Assembly (NCBI GenBank): GCA_945912145.1
Contig: CAMEBF010000002.1
Span: forward strand, 62,001 to 126,000
Reading direction: 5' to 3'
Length of the DNA stretch: 64,000 nt
From: an uncultured Clostridia bacterium
GTDB lineage: Bacteria; Bacillota; Clostridia; Oscillospirales; Acutalibacteraceae
The notes under the pieces were generated by a model. The model saw only the letters and a list, made by a program, of their open reading frames with translations. It did no database searches and was not told the origin of the DNA. Every line of letters starts with the position of its first letter. Positions within the stretch are counted from its first letter, which is position 1. Both the position numbers and the translations under genes were made by a program. Positions 9,015-16,866 of the stretch are shown here, one piece after another.

Positions 9015-9044
9015 ATTGTAGCACAAACAAATCGCGCTTGTCAA
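9015..9044 (-). promoter_or_regulatory. Sigma-A promoter of the trp T-box transcript
   Basis: TTGACA (9039-9044) and TACAAT (9015-9020) on the minus strand with an 18-base spacer, placed just ahead of the T-box Stem I. Confidence 0.85.
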
Positions 9045-9092
9045 GGACTTTCCGAAAAAAATTTTTTTGCTGCTCATCGGCACAGTTTGAAT

Positions 9093-9249
9093 TGACCCCA
9101 AAAAGTTAGACAAAGAATTCGATAATAAATTATGCAAAGCGACTAAGAACAGACTTGGTCGCTTTTGCTATGCGGCTTTGTGCCTGTATGCAACAGGAGA
9201 TAAGCCATCAAGCTTAAGATTAATGCGTTTCGTGTTGTACCACATTGAT
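9093..9249 (-). mobile_element. Right-end remnant of an IS3-family element
   Basis: TTGACCCCAAAAAGTTAGAC at 9093-9112 is a terminal inverted repeat of the IS150/IS3 type. Inside it lies a hairpin (AAGCGAC...GTCGCTT, 9136-9163) and the C-terminal codons of an IS3 OrfB transposase reading leftward. The rest of the element is missing. Confidence 0.8.
9168..9248 (-). pseudogene. IS3-family transposase OrfB, C-terminal fragment
   Basis: The minus-strand frame 9248-9168 reads ...WYNTKRINLKL, DGLSPVAYRHKAA, stop: the classic C-terminal end of the DDE integrase domain of IS3-family OrfB (N-x-RI-x-x-KL-x-GLSP-x-x-YR). An in-frame stop appears just upstream of the homologous part, so only about 26 codons survive. 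The remnant borders the AT-rich foreign gene on its left. Confidence 0.82.
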
Positions 9250-9273
9250 TTTATAATTTATATAGGTTATAAT
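9245..9273 (+). promoter_or_regulatory. Promoter of the AT-rich island gene
   Basis: TTGATT (9245-9250) and TATAAT (9268-9273) with a 17-base spacer. The -35 box overlaps the edge of the IS3 remnant, so the promoter may be a hybrid made by the insertion. Confidence 0.65.
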
Positions 9274-9288
9274 ATAGAAAAAGGGGTG

Positions 9289-10020
9289 ATGGAAGTGGAA
9301 CTGAATCGTGTTGAACTGGCATTAAAGGGAATCTATGATGGTTGGCAGTTAGGTGGCGAAAAAGAAAACAATGGATATTCTGCTATGTTCCGTATGGGGT
9401 TTCCTGATGAATACATAGATAGCGAAAGACCTCTTTTGATGTATGTTGGGCAAGAATGTTTGCATGGTAATAAAGAAAAAACGCAAGCGTGGATTAGGGA
9501 GTATCAAAATGTCCAACGAACGAAAAAGCGGATAACAAATGATTGGTTTGATTATGGCCCAAACCGTTCTCCTTTTTGGAATTTCTATCGGCGTTTGTCG
9601 GGACTCAGTTTTAATGTTTTGTGGAACAATTTAGATAAATTTCATCCTGCAAACACACAACGTTTGTCTTGGGAAGATGGTGTCAAATTTAATTCAGCTT
9701 ATGGAGATGATAAGTTATCTATCTTGCAAAGAGAAATCGAATTACTTAAACCCAAAGTAGTAGTGTTTGTTATCGGAAACGGAAAATACACGGCTTCATT
9801 GGCATCGGCATTTTCGGTAAGTGAAAAAGAGCTTAAGAAGTATGAACCGAATTCTCAAGAGTTTGTTTCTGAAATATCTGCAGTATTAGGACTTCAAAAC
9901 ACCATTGCATTTTGGACATATCATCCCGCTTTTCTACAACGAAGCGGTAAATATAGTGAAGCAATAGCAATAATTGAAAAAACAATCAACCAACAGAATG
10001 ATATGCACCCCAAAAGTTAG
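9289..10020 (+). CDS. Unknown protein, possibly uracil-DNA-glycosylase-fold; foreign AT-rich gene
   Basis: A 243-residue soluble protein. The pattern LLMYVGQE near the N-terminus, ELLKPKVVVFVIGNGKY in the middle and FWTYHPAFLQRSGKY near the end resembles the scaffold of the uracil-DNA glycosylase superfamily (strand-Gly-Gln-Glu, 'LKPK-VVV', and a 'HPA/HPS' loop). This is low-certainty pattern recognition. Base composition is clearly more AT-rich than all neighbours and codon use differs, indicating transfer. It lies between two IS3-type ends; its last codons (HPKS, stop) are inside the second IS end, so its C-terminus may be trimmed or extended. Start ATG at 9289 after AAAGGGG; a GTG at 9295 is an alternative. 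Confidence 0.5.
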   Translation: MEVELNRVELALKGIYDGWQLGGEKENNGYSAMFRMGFPDEYIDSERPLLMYVGQECLHGNKEKTQAWIREYQNVQRTKKRITNDWFDYGPNRSPFWNFYRRLSGLSFNVLWNNLDKFHPANTQRLSWEDGVKFNSAYGDDKLSILQREIELLKPKVVVFVIGNGKYTASLASAFSVSEKELKKYEPNSQEFVSEISAVLGLQNTIAFWTYHPAFLQRSGKYSEAIAIIEKTINQQNDMHPKS

Positions 10021-10044
10021 ACACTTTTGGAGGTGCATATTTTT
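10003..10044 (+). mobile_element. Left-end remnant of an IS3-family element
   Basis: ATGCACCCCAAAAGTTAGAC continuing to CTTTTGGAGGTGCAT and ATTTTTATG is the usual outer end of an IS3-type element: an inverted repeat that folds into a 14-bp stem (10003-10016 with 10024-10038) followed by a T-run, so it may also terminate the preceding gene. No transposase frame follows; sequence 10045-10262 before the terminase genes shows nothing recognisable. Confidence 0.7.
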
Positions 10045-10262
10045 ATGTGAAAAAAAATCAGAGAATTATTCCTTAAAATATGAATATTGTGTAAACAAAT
10101 GTTCGTTTTGTGTCATTTCCGGCTGTTTCGGCGTCCGATTTCACCGTGTTTCGGGCAAGGGTGAAAAGAGCTGCACTTTTCCGTTCGGTGTTCCGCCGGA
10201 CGACAACGCCGTGTTACCGGCCGGGACACGGCAAAAAAACATCGGGAGGAATCTACAAAAAC

Positions 10263-10742
10263 GTGAAACAACTGACGACGCGCGAGACGCTCTTCTGCCG
10301 TTTTTACGCTTCGTGCCGCAACGGACGGGAGGCGGCGTATCGGGCGGGCTATACGGTCTGTCCCGAGATCAGCGCGAAAAAACTGCTTTCGCAAAAGCGC
10401 ATCCGCGAGGAAATCACCGCGCTTGACAACGAACAGAACGCATCTCTCGAAGAGGTTCGGGCAGGACTGCGGCGTGTCGCGTTTGCCTCCTGCGCCGACG
10501 CGGTCAAACTGCTGCTTGCGGAACCGGATGAAACACTCGACATCGAATCGCTCGACCTATTCGCCGTTTCCGAAATCAAAAGACCGAAAACGGGCGGTAT
10601 GGAGATCAAATTCTTTGACCGCATCAAGGCACTTGAAAAGCTCGGCGAGCTTTCAGATCGCGAACAGAATGATGCGGCGCGTCCGTTCTACGACGCGCTC
10701 GAGAAAAGCGCCGCCGCGCTGGACGGTGACGAAGCCGAATGA
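10263..10742 (+). CDS. terS: Phage terminase small subunit (Terminase_2 type)
   Basis: DNA-recognition subunit of the packaging motor, 159 residues. The N-terminal helix-turn-helix region reads QLTTRETLFCRFYA...NGREAAYRAGY...AKKLLSQKRIREEI, the usual Terminase_2 signature; the rest is an alpha-helical oligomerisation and TerL-binding part. Start chosen at the GTG at 10263 with GGAGGA 12 bases upstream; the frame is open to 10110, but upstream codons look non-coding. First gene of the head operon; its stop overlaps the TerL start (ATGA). No decay is visible. Confidence 0.85.
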   Translation: MKQLTTRETLFCRFYASCRNGREAAYRAGYTVCPEISAKKLLSQKRIREEITALDNEQNASLEEVRAGLRRVAFASCADAVKLLLAEPDETLDIESLDLFAVSEIKRPKTGGMEIKFFDRIKALEKLGELSDREQNDAARPFYDALEKSAAALDGDEAE

Positions 10743-11989
10743 AGTTCAGCGCGTTTTCCGAAAAACAACTGCGCGTTCTCACGTGGTGGTGCCAAAGCAG
10801 CAAAACGAAAGATTACGACGCGATCATCTGCGATGGCGCCGTCCGAAGCGGGAAAACGCTGTGTATGTCAATTTCCTTTGTGTCCTGGGCGATGGGCAAT
10901 TTTTGCGACACCTCCTTCGCCTTGTGCGGCAAGACGGTGACGTCTCTCAGGCGAAACGTCATCACGCCCTTGCTGCCCGTTCTTACCGAATTGGGATTTA
11001 CCTGCCGTGAAAAAATCTCAAAAGGGCTCGTGGAAATTGATTTCGGAGAGGTGACAAACCGCTTCTATCTGTTCGGCGGCCGCGACGAATCCTCTGCCGC
11101 GCTGATTCAGGGACTGACGCTCGGCGGCGTGATGCTCGATGAGGTGGCACTGATGCCGCGTTCGTTTGTGGAACAGGCGTTGGCGCGATGCTCGGTGACC
11201 GGTTCGAAGCTCTGGTTCAACTGCAATCCCGAAAATCCCGCGCATTGGTTCCATCGAGAATGGATCGAAAAAGCAGACGAGAAAAACTGTCTGTATCTTC
11301 ATTTCACGATGGAGGACAACCCGTCTCTTGCGCCGGAAATCATCAGGCGATACCGTTCTCTCTACAGCGGCGCGTTCTATGAACGGTTCGTCGAGGGCAA
11401 ATGGGTCGCGGCACAAGGGCTGGTCTATCCGTTTTTCTCCAAAGAATCGTGCATGGCAGACCATGCGCCCGACTGCGAAAAATTCTATATCTCCTGCGAT
11501 TACGGGACGGTCAATCCCCTGTCGTTGGGGCTCTGGGGACTCCATGACGGCATCTGGTACCGCATTGACGAAACGTACTGGTCTTCTAAGCGTGAGGGCA
11601 GCCAGAAGACCGACGAAGAGTATTATGCGATGCTCGAAGAACTGGCGGACGGTCGTGAGATCGAGGCAGTGATTGCCGACCCGTCGGCGGTGAGCTTTAT
11701 GGAATGCATCCGCCGTCACGGGAAATTCCGCGTACTCCCGGCGCGCAACGACGTCGCGGACGGCATCCGCCGGGTGTCCGGCGCGCTGAAAAGCGGCAAA
11801 ATCAAAATCTGCCCCGGCTGCGCGGATATTCTCCGTGAGTTTTCACTCTACCGCTGGGACGACGGAAGCGTCAGGGACACGCCGCGAAAGGAGCACGATC
11901 ACGCGATGGACGATATGCGCTATTTTGTCTCCACCGTGTTGTGCGAAGCGCAGGACGACGGCTTCATGGTCTTCGCCGCCGAAAGGTAA
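10739..11989 (+). CDS. terL: Phage terminase large subunit (PBSX-like)
   Basis: ATPase and nuclease that pumps DNA into proheads. Full length at 416 residues. The ATPase has a Walker A-like GAVRSGKT (33-40) and Walker B VMLDE (131-135). The RNase H-like nuclease shows acidic residues Asp254 (SCDYGTVNP), Asp314 (VIADPSAV) and Asp391/392 (HDHAMDDMRYFV). All catalytic positions are kept, so the motor should be functional. Overlaps terS by four bases and is followed by the portal gene after 24 bases. Confidence 0.93.
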   Translation: MKFSAFSEKQLRVLTWWCQSSKTKDYDAIICDGAVRSGKTLCMSISFVSWAMGNFCDTSFALCGKTVTSLRRNVITPLLPVLTELGFTCREKISKGLVEIDFGEVTNRFYLFGGRDESSAALIQGLTLGGVMLDEVALMPRSFVEQALARCSVTGSKLWFNCNPENPAHWFHREWIEKADEKNCLYLHFTMEDNPSLAPEIIRRYRSLYSGAFYERFVEGKWVAAQGLVYPFFSKESCMADHAPDCEKFYISCDYGTVNPLSLGLWGLHDGIWYRIDETYWSSKREGSQKTDEEYYAMLEELADGREIEAVIADPSAVSFMECIRRHGKFRVLPARNDVADGIRRVSGALKSGKIKICPGCADILREFSLYRWDDGSVRDTPRKEHDHAMDDMRYFVSTVLCEAQDDGFMVFAAER

Positions 11990-12013
11990 ACGAAACAGAA
12001 AAGAGGAAATACA

Positions 12014-13180
12014 ATGAAAAAGCAACGAAAACGGCGCGCTTCTCCCGAAAACAGCGAAGTGGCGGTGACCGGCGTGCCGCAGCTCTATGCGAAGAGCTTT
12101 TCATCCCGTTTCGGCGAAGAAAAGAGCTTCGCCGCCGAAATGGCTCTTTACGGTGCGCTGCGGGATCAGGTGCCGATTCTGGACGGCGCGCTGTCAAAGA
12201 TCGTCCGTCTGACGGGCGGCTTTCACGCCGAATGTCCCGACAAAAGGAATGAAAAGCTCCTGACGGATTTTCTGAAAACTGTGCGCGTCGGCGGCAATGC
12301 CGTGGGGATCGACGCCTTTCTCGACAGCTTTCTGAATCAGCTTCTGACATACGGCACAGCAGTCGGCGAAATGGTCATGGATCGCTCTCTGCGGTCGTTC
12401 TCACTCTGGAACGCGTCGCTGAAAGGGCTTACCGTCAGCCGCAATCCCGACGATCCCATGCAGACGCTGATTTCTTCCGGGCCGGACGGCAAAACCGTCC
12501 CGCTTGACAGAAACGGCACGATTCTCTTCGCCGCGCTGAATCCAGACGCCGAAAAGCCTTACGGCAATTCCCTGCTCAAGGGACTGCCGTTCGTCAGCGC
12601 GGTGCTCATGCAGATTTTTGAATCCATCGGCGCGAACTGGGAGCGCATGGGCAATCTGCGCTACGCCGTGACCTACCGTCCGCAGAACGACGCGCTGGAC
12701 AAGGCGTACGCCAAAGAACGCGCCATGCAGATCGCAAAGGGCTGGAGCGACGCGATGAAAACAGGCGGCGAAATCAAGGATTTTATCGCCGTGGGCGACG
12801 TGGACATCAAGGTCATCGGCGCGGACAATCAGGTGCTCGACAGCGAGGTGCCCGTCCGACAGCTTCTCGAACAGATTCTCGCCAAGACCGGTCTGCCGCC
12901 GTTTATGCTCGGGTTCAACTGGTCCACCACGGAGCGCATGGCGCAGCAACAGGCGGATCTGTTCACAAGCGAGCTGTATCACTACCGCCGGATCCTGACG
13001 CCTGTCGTGCTGCAGATCTGCCGCATGGTGCTGCGCATGAACGGTTTGCCGGAAACGTGCGAGATCATCTGGGATGATGTGACCCTGCTCGACGAGACGG
13101 AAGAAGCCAAGGCGCGCTATTACCACGCGCAGGCGGACAAATATGAGGCCGAAGCCAAAGCTTTGGCGAAAGGAGAATGA
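12014..13180 (+). CDS. Phage portal protein
   Basis: Dodecameric channel at the unique capsid vertex, 388 residues. Recognised by order (directly after TerL) and by portal features: an N-terminal segment on membership of a multi-strand clip (DQVPILDGALSKIVRLTGGF), the LNPDAEKPYGNSLLKGLPF region, a long stem helix, and GLPPFMLGFNWSTTERMAQQQADLF, which is common in SPP1-like/PBSX-like portals. A charged Ala/Glu/Lys C-terminal helix follows. RBS GAGGA at 12003-12007. Confidence 0.88.
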   Translation: MKKQRKRRASPENSEVAVTGVPQLYAKSFSSRFGEEKSFAAEMALYGALRDQVPILDGALSKIVRLTGGFHAECPDKRNEKLLTDFLKTVRVGGNAVGIDAFLDSFLNQLLTYGTAVGEMVMDRSLRSFSLWNASLKGLTVSRNPDDPMQTLISSGPDGKTVPLDRNGTILFAALNPDAEKPYGNSLLKGLPFVSAVLMQIFESIGANWERMGNLRYAVTYRPQNDALDKAYAKERAMQIAKGWSDAMKTGGEIKDFIAVGDVDIKVIGADNQVLDSEVPVRQLLEQILAKTGLPPFMLGFNWSTTERMAQQQADLFTSELYHYRRILTPVVLQICRMVLRMNGLPETCEIIWDDVTLLDETEEAKARYYHAQADKYEAEAKALAKGE

Positions 13181-13183
13181 GGA

Positions 13184-14194
13184 GTGGAACCCCTATCCAT
13201 TACAAAAAACGCAGGAACAGCGGTCGGCGCTCCCGATGAGGAGGCACTCGGGCTGATTGCCCGGTTTACCCGCAGCACACCGAAAGCGGAAGACCTTTAC
13301 ATCTTTACTGTCACGCTGTGCGACAATGAGATCGACCGCGACAACGAGCGGTTTTCCGTCGAAGCGCTGCAAACGCTGAGCGAATTGTTCGTCGGCGTTA
13401 CGGGCATCTTCGATCACAGCATGAAAAGCTCTGATCAGACAGCGCGCATCTACAAGACGCAAGTCATACGCGATGAAAGCAAGCTGACCTCCTACGGTGA
13501 ACCCTATGTGCGTCTCAAGGCGTGGTGCTATATGCTCCGTACGCCGAAGAATCAGGAGCTGATAGATGAGATTGAGGGCGGCATCAAAAAAGAGGTCAGC
13601 GTCAGCTGCAGCGTGCAAGCAAAGCTGTGTTCCGTCTGTGGGCACGATCTGCGCAGTCACGAATGCTGCCATGCGGTCGGCGAAACCGCCCAGGGAAAGA
13701 CCTGCCACGCAATATTGTCTGAGCCGACCGACGCCTACGAATGGTCGTTCGTCGCCGTCCCGGCGCAGAAAAACGCCGGCGTTTCCAAATCCATGCGCAA
13801 GATCGCATCGACGAAAAAACAGGACACCACCGTTTCGGGCAAAACACCTGAAGACATTATGAAAGCGGCGGTTGCCGCAGGCGGGAACGTCTCGCTGACA
13901 CCGTCGCAGCTTCAGGCGATGGCTTCGTATCTCGAAATCATGAAGAGCGACGCGGCGCTGGTCAAAGAACAGCGTCAAGACGCTGAAAAGGATGTTCTCG
14001 CGCTCGCTGCCTTTACGCTTCCCGAAGCGGACACCGTCATGCTCGGCGAAATGCTCGGAAAGCTTTCGTCTCGTGAAATCGAAATGCTCCGCAAGGCGCT
14101 GGGCGCAAGAGGCGACGCGCTTACCGTATGCACGCCGGCATTCCGTCAGGAAGACGGAAAGGCCGCGCCGGACAATTCCCCGTTCAAAATTTAA
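13184..14194 (+). CDS. Prohead protease, probably fused to scaffold domain
   Basis: 336 residues with a GTG start behind AAGGAG. Residues about 35-200 look like an HK97-type (S78/herpesvirus-assemblin-like) maturation protease: His78 in GIFDHSM followed by an ARIYKTQVI strand, Ser139/141 in KKEVSVSCSV, and YEWSFVAVPAQKNAG. Inserted after the Ser is a Cys/His cluster (C149, C152, H154, H159, C161, C162, H163) that could bind zinc, unusual for the family. Residues 210-336 are helical and charged, as expected of a scaffold delta domain. Located between portal and capsid genes, the classic place. Confidence 0.75.
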   Translation: MEPLSITKNAGTAVGAPDEEALGLIARFTRSTPKAEDLYIFTVTLCDNEIDRDNERFSVEALQTLSELFVGVTGIFDHSMKSSDQTARIYKTQVIRDESKLTSYGEPYVRLKAWCYMLRTPKNQELIDEIEGGIKKEVSVSCSVQAKLCSVCGHDLRSHECCHAVGETAQGKTCHAILSEPTDAYEWSFVAVPAQKNAGVSKSMRKIASTKKQDTTVSGKTPEDIMKAAVAAGGNVSLTPSQLQAMASYLEIMKSDAALVKEQRQDAEKDVLALAAFTLPEADTVMLGEMLGKLSSREIEMLRKALGARGDALTVCTPAFRQEDGKAAPDNSPFKI

Positions 14195-14212
14195 CAGGAA
14201 AGGAACAACATT

Positions 14213-14557
14213 ATGACAGTTTCATTCAAAGGCTACGATGAAAAAACGGCGACTTTCAAGACGCAGGGGCTCTGCTCTCCCGGTCACACGGTCGCTATGG
14301 CGGACAACGCCACCGTAAAACCCTGCAGCGACGCGGACGATTTTATCGGCGTCTGCGTCAATGTAAAAGGCGAATATGCCTGCGTACAGCTCGGCGGCTA
14401 CGCGCAGCTTGCTTTCACAGGCGATACCGCGCCTACCGTCGGTTTCTGCGCGCTCACAGCGGACGGCAAAGGCGGCGTATGCGTTGCTGAAAGCGGCAGA
14501 ACGCTGCTCGTGACGGACGTTGACGCCGCAGGCAAGACCGTCGGCGTAATTCTCTGA
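14213..14557 (+). CDS. Probable capsid decoration protein
   Basis: A 114-residue, mostly beta, Gly/Ala/Val-rich protein (GLCSPGHTVAMADNATVKPC, FIGVCVNVKGEYACVQLGGYAQL) sitting between protease and major capsid genes. Size, position and predicted beta structure fit head decoration or DUF2190-like proteins that stabilise HK97 shells. Function is inferred from position and composition; RBS AGGAAAGGAA before the ATG. Confidence 0.6.
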   Translation: MTVSFKGYDEKTATFKTQGLCSPGHTVAMADNATVKPCSDADDFIGVCVNVKGEYACVQLGGYAQLAFTGDTAPTVGFCALTADGKGGVCVAESGRTLLVTDVDAAGKTVGVIL

Positions 14558-14578
14558 GACAGGAAAGGATGACAGACT

Positions 14579-15586
14579 ATGGCAAATTTTGATACCATCA
14601 AATTAGAAAAAGGCATGTACGCTTCGTCCAAGGGCTTCACGAAAACCCTCGAGGAGCTTGACCCGTCGGAAAACTACAAGGGCACGCCGCTCGAAAATCT
14701 CGACGCGTTTCAGCGTCAGCTCAAACGGTTTGACATCAAGGTCGGCGGCACATCCTCGGACGTCGTGGAGAAATTCTTTCAGACGTCGGATTCCGCCGCG
14801 CTGTTTCCCGAATACATCGCGAGAGCCGTCCGTCAGGGCATGGAGGAGGCCGACGTTCTCTCCGAACTGATCGCTTCCACGACCCGTATCAACGCGCTCG
14901 ATTACCGCTCCATCACATCCGTTCCGTCGGAGGACGACAAAGAGCTGAAAGTCGTTGCGGAGGGCGCGGCGATTCCGCAGACAACCATTAAGACGCAGGA
15001 AAACCTTGTCACGCTGCACAAGCGCGGCAGAATGCTCGTATCCTCTTACGAGGCGATCAAGTTCCAGCGGCTCGACCTGTTCACCGTGACGCTGCGTCAG
15101 ATCGGTCTGTACATCGCGAGAAGTCAGCTCAAGGACGCCATTGACGTACTGGTGAACGGCGACGGCAACAACAACGCCGCCGAGGTTCTGAGCGTCAAGA
15201 CACCCGGTACGCTGACCTACGCCGACCTGATCGCGTTCTGGAACAGCTTTTCGCCGTATGACCTCTCGACGATCATCGCCTCAAAAGGTCTGACGGAAAC
15301 GCTTCTCAATCTCCCGGAGTTCAAGGACGCCGCCGCCGGACTTACCTTCCACGGAACGGGCAAAATGATTACGCCGCTCGGCGCGAATCTCATTAAATCC
15401 GCCGACGCACCGGAGGGACTGCTTATCGGTCTTGACAAATCCTGCGCTCTGGAATTCGTCGAAGCAGGCGGCATCGTCACGGAATACGATAAGCTGATCG
15501 ACCGTCAGCTCGAACGCGCCGCGATCACCTGCACCGCCGGCTTTTCCAAAATCTTCCCCGACGCCGCGAAGGCACTTTCCGTCTGA
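14579..15586 (+). CDS. Phage major capsid protein (HK97 fold)
   Basis: Shell subunit of 335 residues. Features: an N-terminal arm, EYIARAVRQGMEEADVLSEL, a spine-helix region, the strand pattern KVVAEGAAIPQTTIKTQENLVTLHKRGRMLVSSYEAIKF typical of HK97-fold capsids, and an A-domain with LIAFWNSFSPYDLSTIIAS and a C-terminal axial loop. Full length, no interruption. Preceded by AGGAAAGGATG; its stop overlaps the next start (ATGCTG at 15586). Confidence 0.9.
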   Translation: MANFDTIKLEKGMYASSKGFTKTLEELDPSENYKGTPLENLDAFQRQLKRFDIKVGGTSSDVVEKFFQTSDSAALFPEYIARAVRQGMEEADVLSELIASTTRINALDYRSITSVPSEDDKELKVVAEGAAIPQTTIKTQENLVTLHKRGRMLVSSYEAIKFQRLDLFTVTLRQIGLYIARSQLKDAIDVLVNGDGNNNAAEVLSVKTPGTLTYADLIAFWNSFSPYDLSTIIASKGLTETLLNLPEFKDAAAGLTFHGTGKMITPLGANLIKSADAPEGLLIGLDKSCALEFVEAGGIVTEYDKLIDRQLERAAITCTAGFSKIFPDAAKALSV

Positions 15587-15951
15587 TGCTGACAGGTGAA
15601 CAGGTTTTCTCACAATTGACCGCCGTCACCGATATAGAAGAATCCGATAAAACTTCCGTCATGCCGTTCTGCGAATCGGCAGCCGCCATCATCAACGCGA
15701 GAATCCGCGCGGACGCGGACGAATCGGATTCCAGAATCCTGACCGCCGCCGTCTCTGTTGCGTACAGCCGGTATCTTCTAATTCGGGGTGCAGCGGAAAG
15801 CGACGTCGCCTCCTTAAAAGCGGGTGACGTGACGATTTCCCGCAGCAGTGCGCCGGTCATGCAGGCGGCGGAAAACTTCCGCAAAACGGCACTCGCGGAC
15901 GCAAGCGAGCTGCTGACAGACGACGGATTCCTCTTTGACTGTATTTCATAG
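15586..15951 (+). CDS. Head-tail connector-type protein (gp6-like)
   Basis: A 121-residue helical protein beginning MLTGEQVFSQLTAVTDIEESD and rich in Ala and Ser, immediately after the capsid gene with a one-base overlap. Position, length and four-helix character match the HK97 gp6/SPP1 gp15 connector that binds the portal. No sequence motif is decisive. Confidence 0.6.
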   Translation: MLTGEQVFSQLTAVTDIEESDKTSVMPFCESAAAIINARIRADADESDSRILTAAVSVAYSRYLLIRGAAESDVASLKAGDVTISRSSAPVMQAAENFRKTALADASELLTDDGFLFDCIS

Positions 15952-15966
15952 AAGCGAGGAAACGGC

Positions 15967-16326
15967 ATGAATTTCAGAAAATCGCTCAAACGCTACGGAC
16001 GGACGGTGCAAACCGAACGGCGCGACGGCAGCATCATGCAAAAAGCGAAAGGCTTTATTCAGCCGCTACGCTATAAAAACAAAATGTACATGGAGGGCAC
16101 GCCAACCGAAATCGGCATCAGCAGCGCAGGCTACTATCTCTTTATCGGCTCGCCCGATCTGCGGCTCGACCTTGTGAAAGACGGCGGATACATCACAGAC
16201 GGCGAAAAGAAGTACCACATCGACCGCTGGGAGAAAATGCTGCTCGGAAACGAGATCTTTTATATCTGGGCGGTGCTTAAGGAACACGACGGCGGCGACT
16301 TCCCTGTGTACGATCATTTCCGATAA
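15967..16326 (+). CDS. Small head-completion/stopper-like protein
   Basis: 119 residues, basic N-terminus (MNFRKSLKRYGRTVQTERRDG) followed by beta-strand-rich sequence with PTEIGISSAGYYLFIGSPDL. In position it matches head-closure or stopper proteins (SPP1 gp16-like). The assignment is by order and size only. Confidence 0.5.
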   Translation: MNFRKSLKRYGRTVQTERRDGSIMQKAKGFIQPLRYKNKMYMEGTPTEIGISSAGYYLFIGSPDLRLDLVKDGGYITDGEKKYHIDRWEKMLLGNEIFYIWAVLKEHDGGDFPVYDHFR

Positions 16327-16340
16327 AAGGAGGAAGCGAA

Positions 16341-16793
16341 ATGGCGCTTATCACCGTTTTGCCGGACAGGCTGTGCGAATGGTTTTCGGACATGACGGAT
16401 TTTGATACCTGCACGTTCTGCACGCAGTTCCCGTCCGAATCCAAGATCACGCCGCTTGACAAGCCCGTCGTTGTCTTCGGCGCGGAATCCATTCACGTGC
16501 TCGACAACACGACAGACGAGACCGGCACGATCATCACGGACAGCCGCATGGCAAAATCAAAATTCTCGATCGGCATTCATATGCCGCGAAGCGAAGGCGG
16601 TATCGTCTGCAACAGTCTTCTCGAGGGACTTCTCGACCTGCTGCTGTTTGATACGCCGCTGTCCGTCAGCGACGTGCAGTCCTATGCGATCGAATACATC
16701 CGCAATACGGATTCGCTGTATCTCAAAACCGTATTCACGGTCAGCGAAACGCTCGAACGCGGGACATCTTATCCGAAACAACTGACAATATAA
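16341..16793 (+). CDS. Tail-terminator/completion-like protein, last gene of head operon
   Basis: 150 residues, alpha/beta, starting MALITVLPDRLCEWFSDMTD. Size and position (third gene after capsid) fit a tail terminator or neck protein, but no tail-tube, tape-measure or baseplate gene follows; an intrinsic terminator starts six bases after the stop. Alternatively it belongs to a tail-less particle. RBS AAAGGAGG at 16326-16333. Confidence 0.5.
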   Translation: MALITVLPDRLCEWFSDMTDFDTCTFCTQFPSESKITPLDKPVVVFGAESIHVLDNTTDETGTIITDSRMAKSKFSIGIHMPRSEGGIVCNSLLEGLLDLLLFDTPLSVSDVQSYAIEYIRNTDSLYLKTVFTVSETLERGTSYPKQLTI

Positions 16794-16798
16794 AAAAG

Positions 16799-16829
16799 AC
16801 CGGCCGTGGGTTTTCTCACGGTCGGTTTT
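16799..16829 (+). terminator. Terminator closing the phage head operon
   Basis: ACCGGCCGTG (16799-16808) pairs with CACGGTCGGT (16817-16826) with one G-T pair, followed by TTTTGTGTTT. Confidence 0.85.
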
Positions 16830-16866
16830 GTGTTTCATTGTGTTTTCTGTATGCGGACTCCGCTTT

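Noticed and set aside
8649-9095. Plus-strand open frame across the T-box leader
   Set aside because: It is the complement of the T-box RNA, with no coding pattern.
10110-10262. Upstream extension of the terminase small subunit frame
   Set aside because: The codons before 10263 are Arg/Phe/Thr-rich and unlike TerS, and a Shine-Dalgarno site precedes the GTG at 10263.
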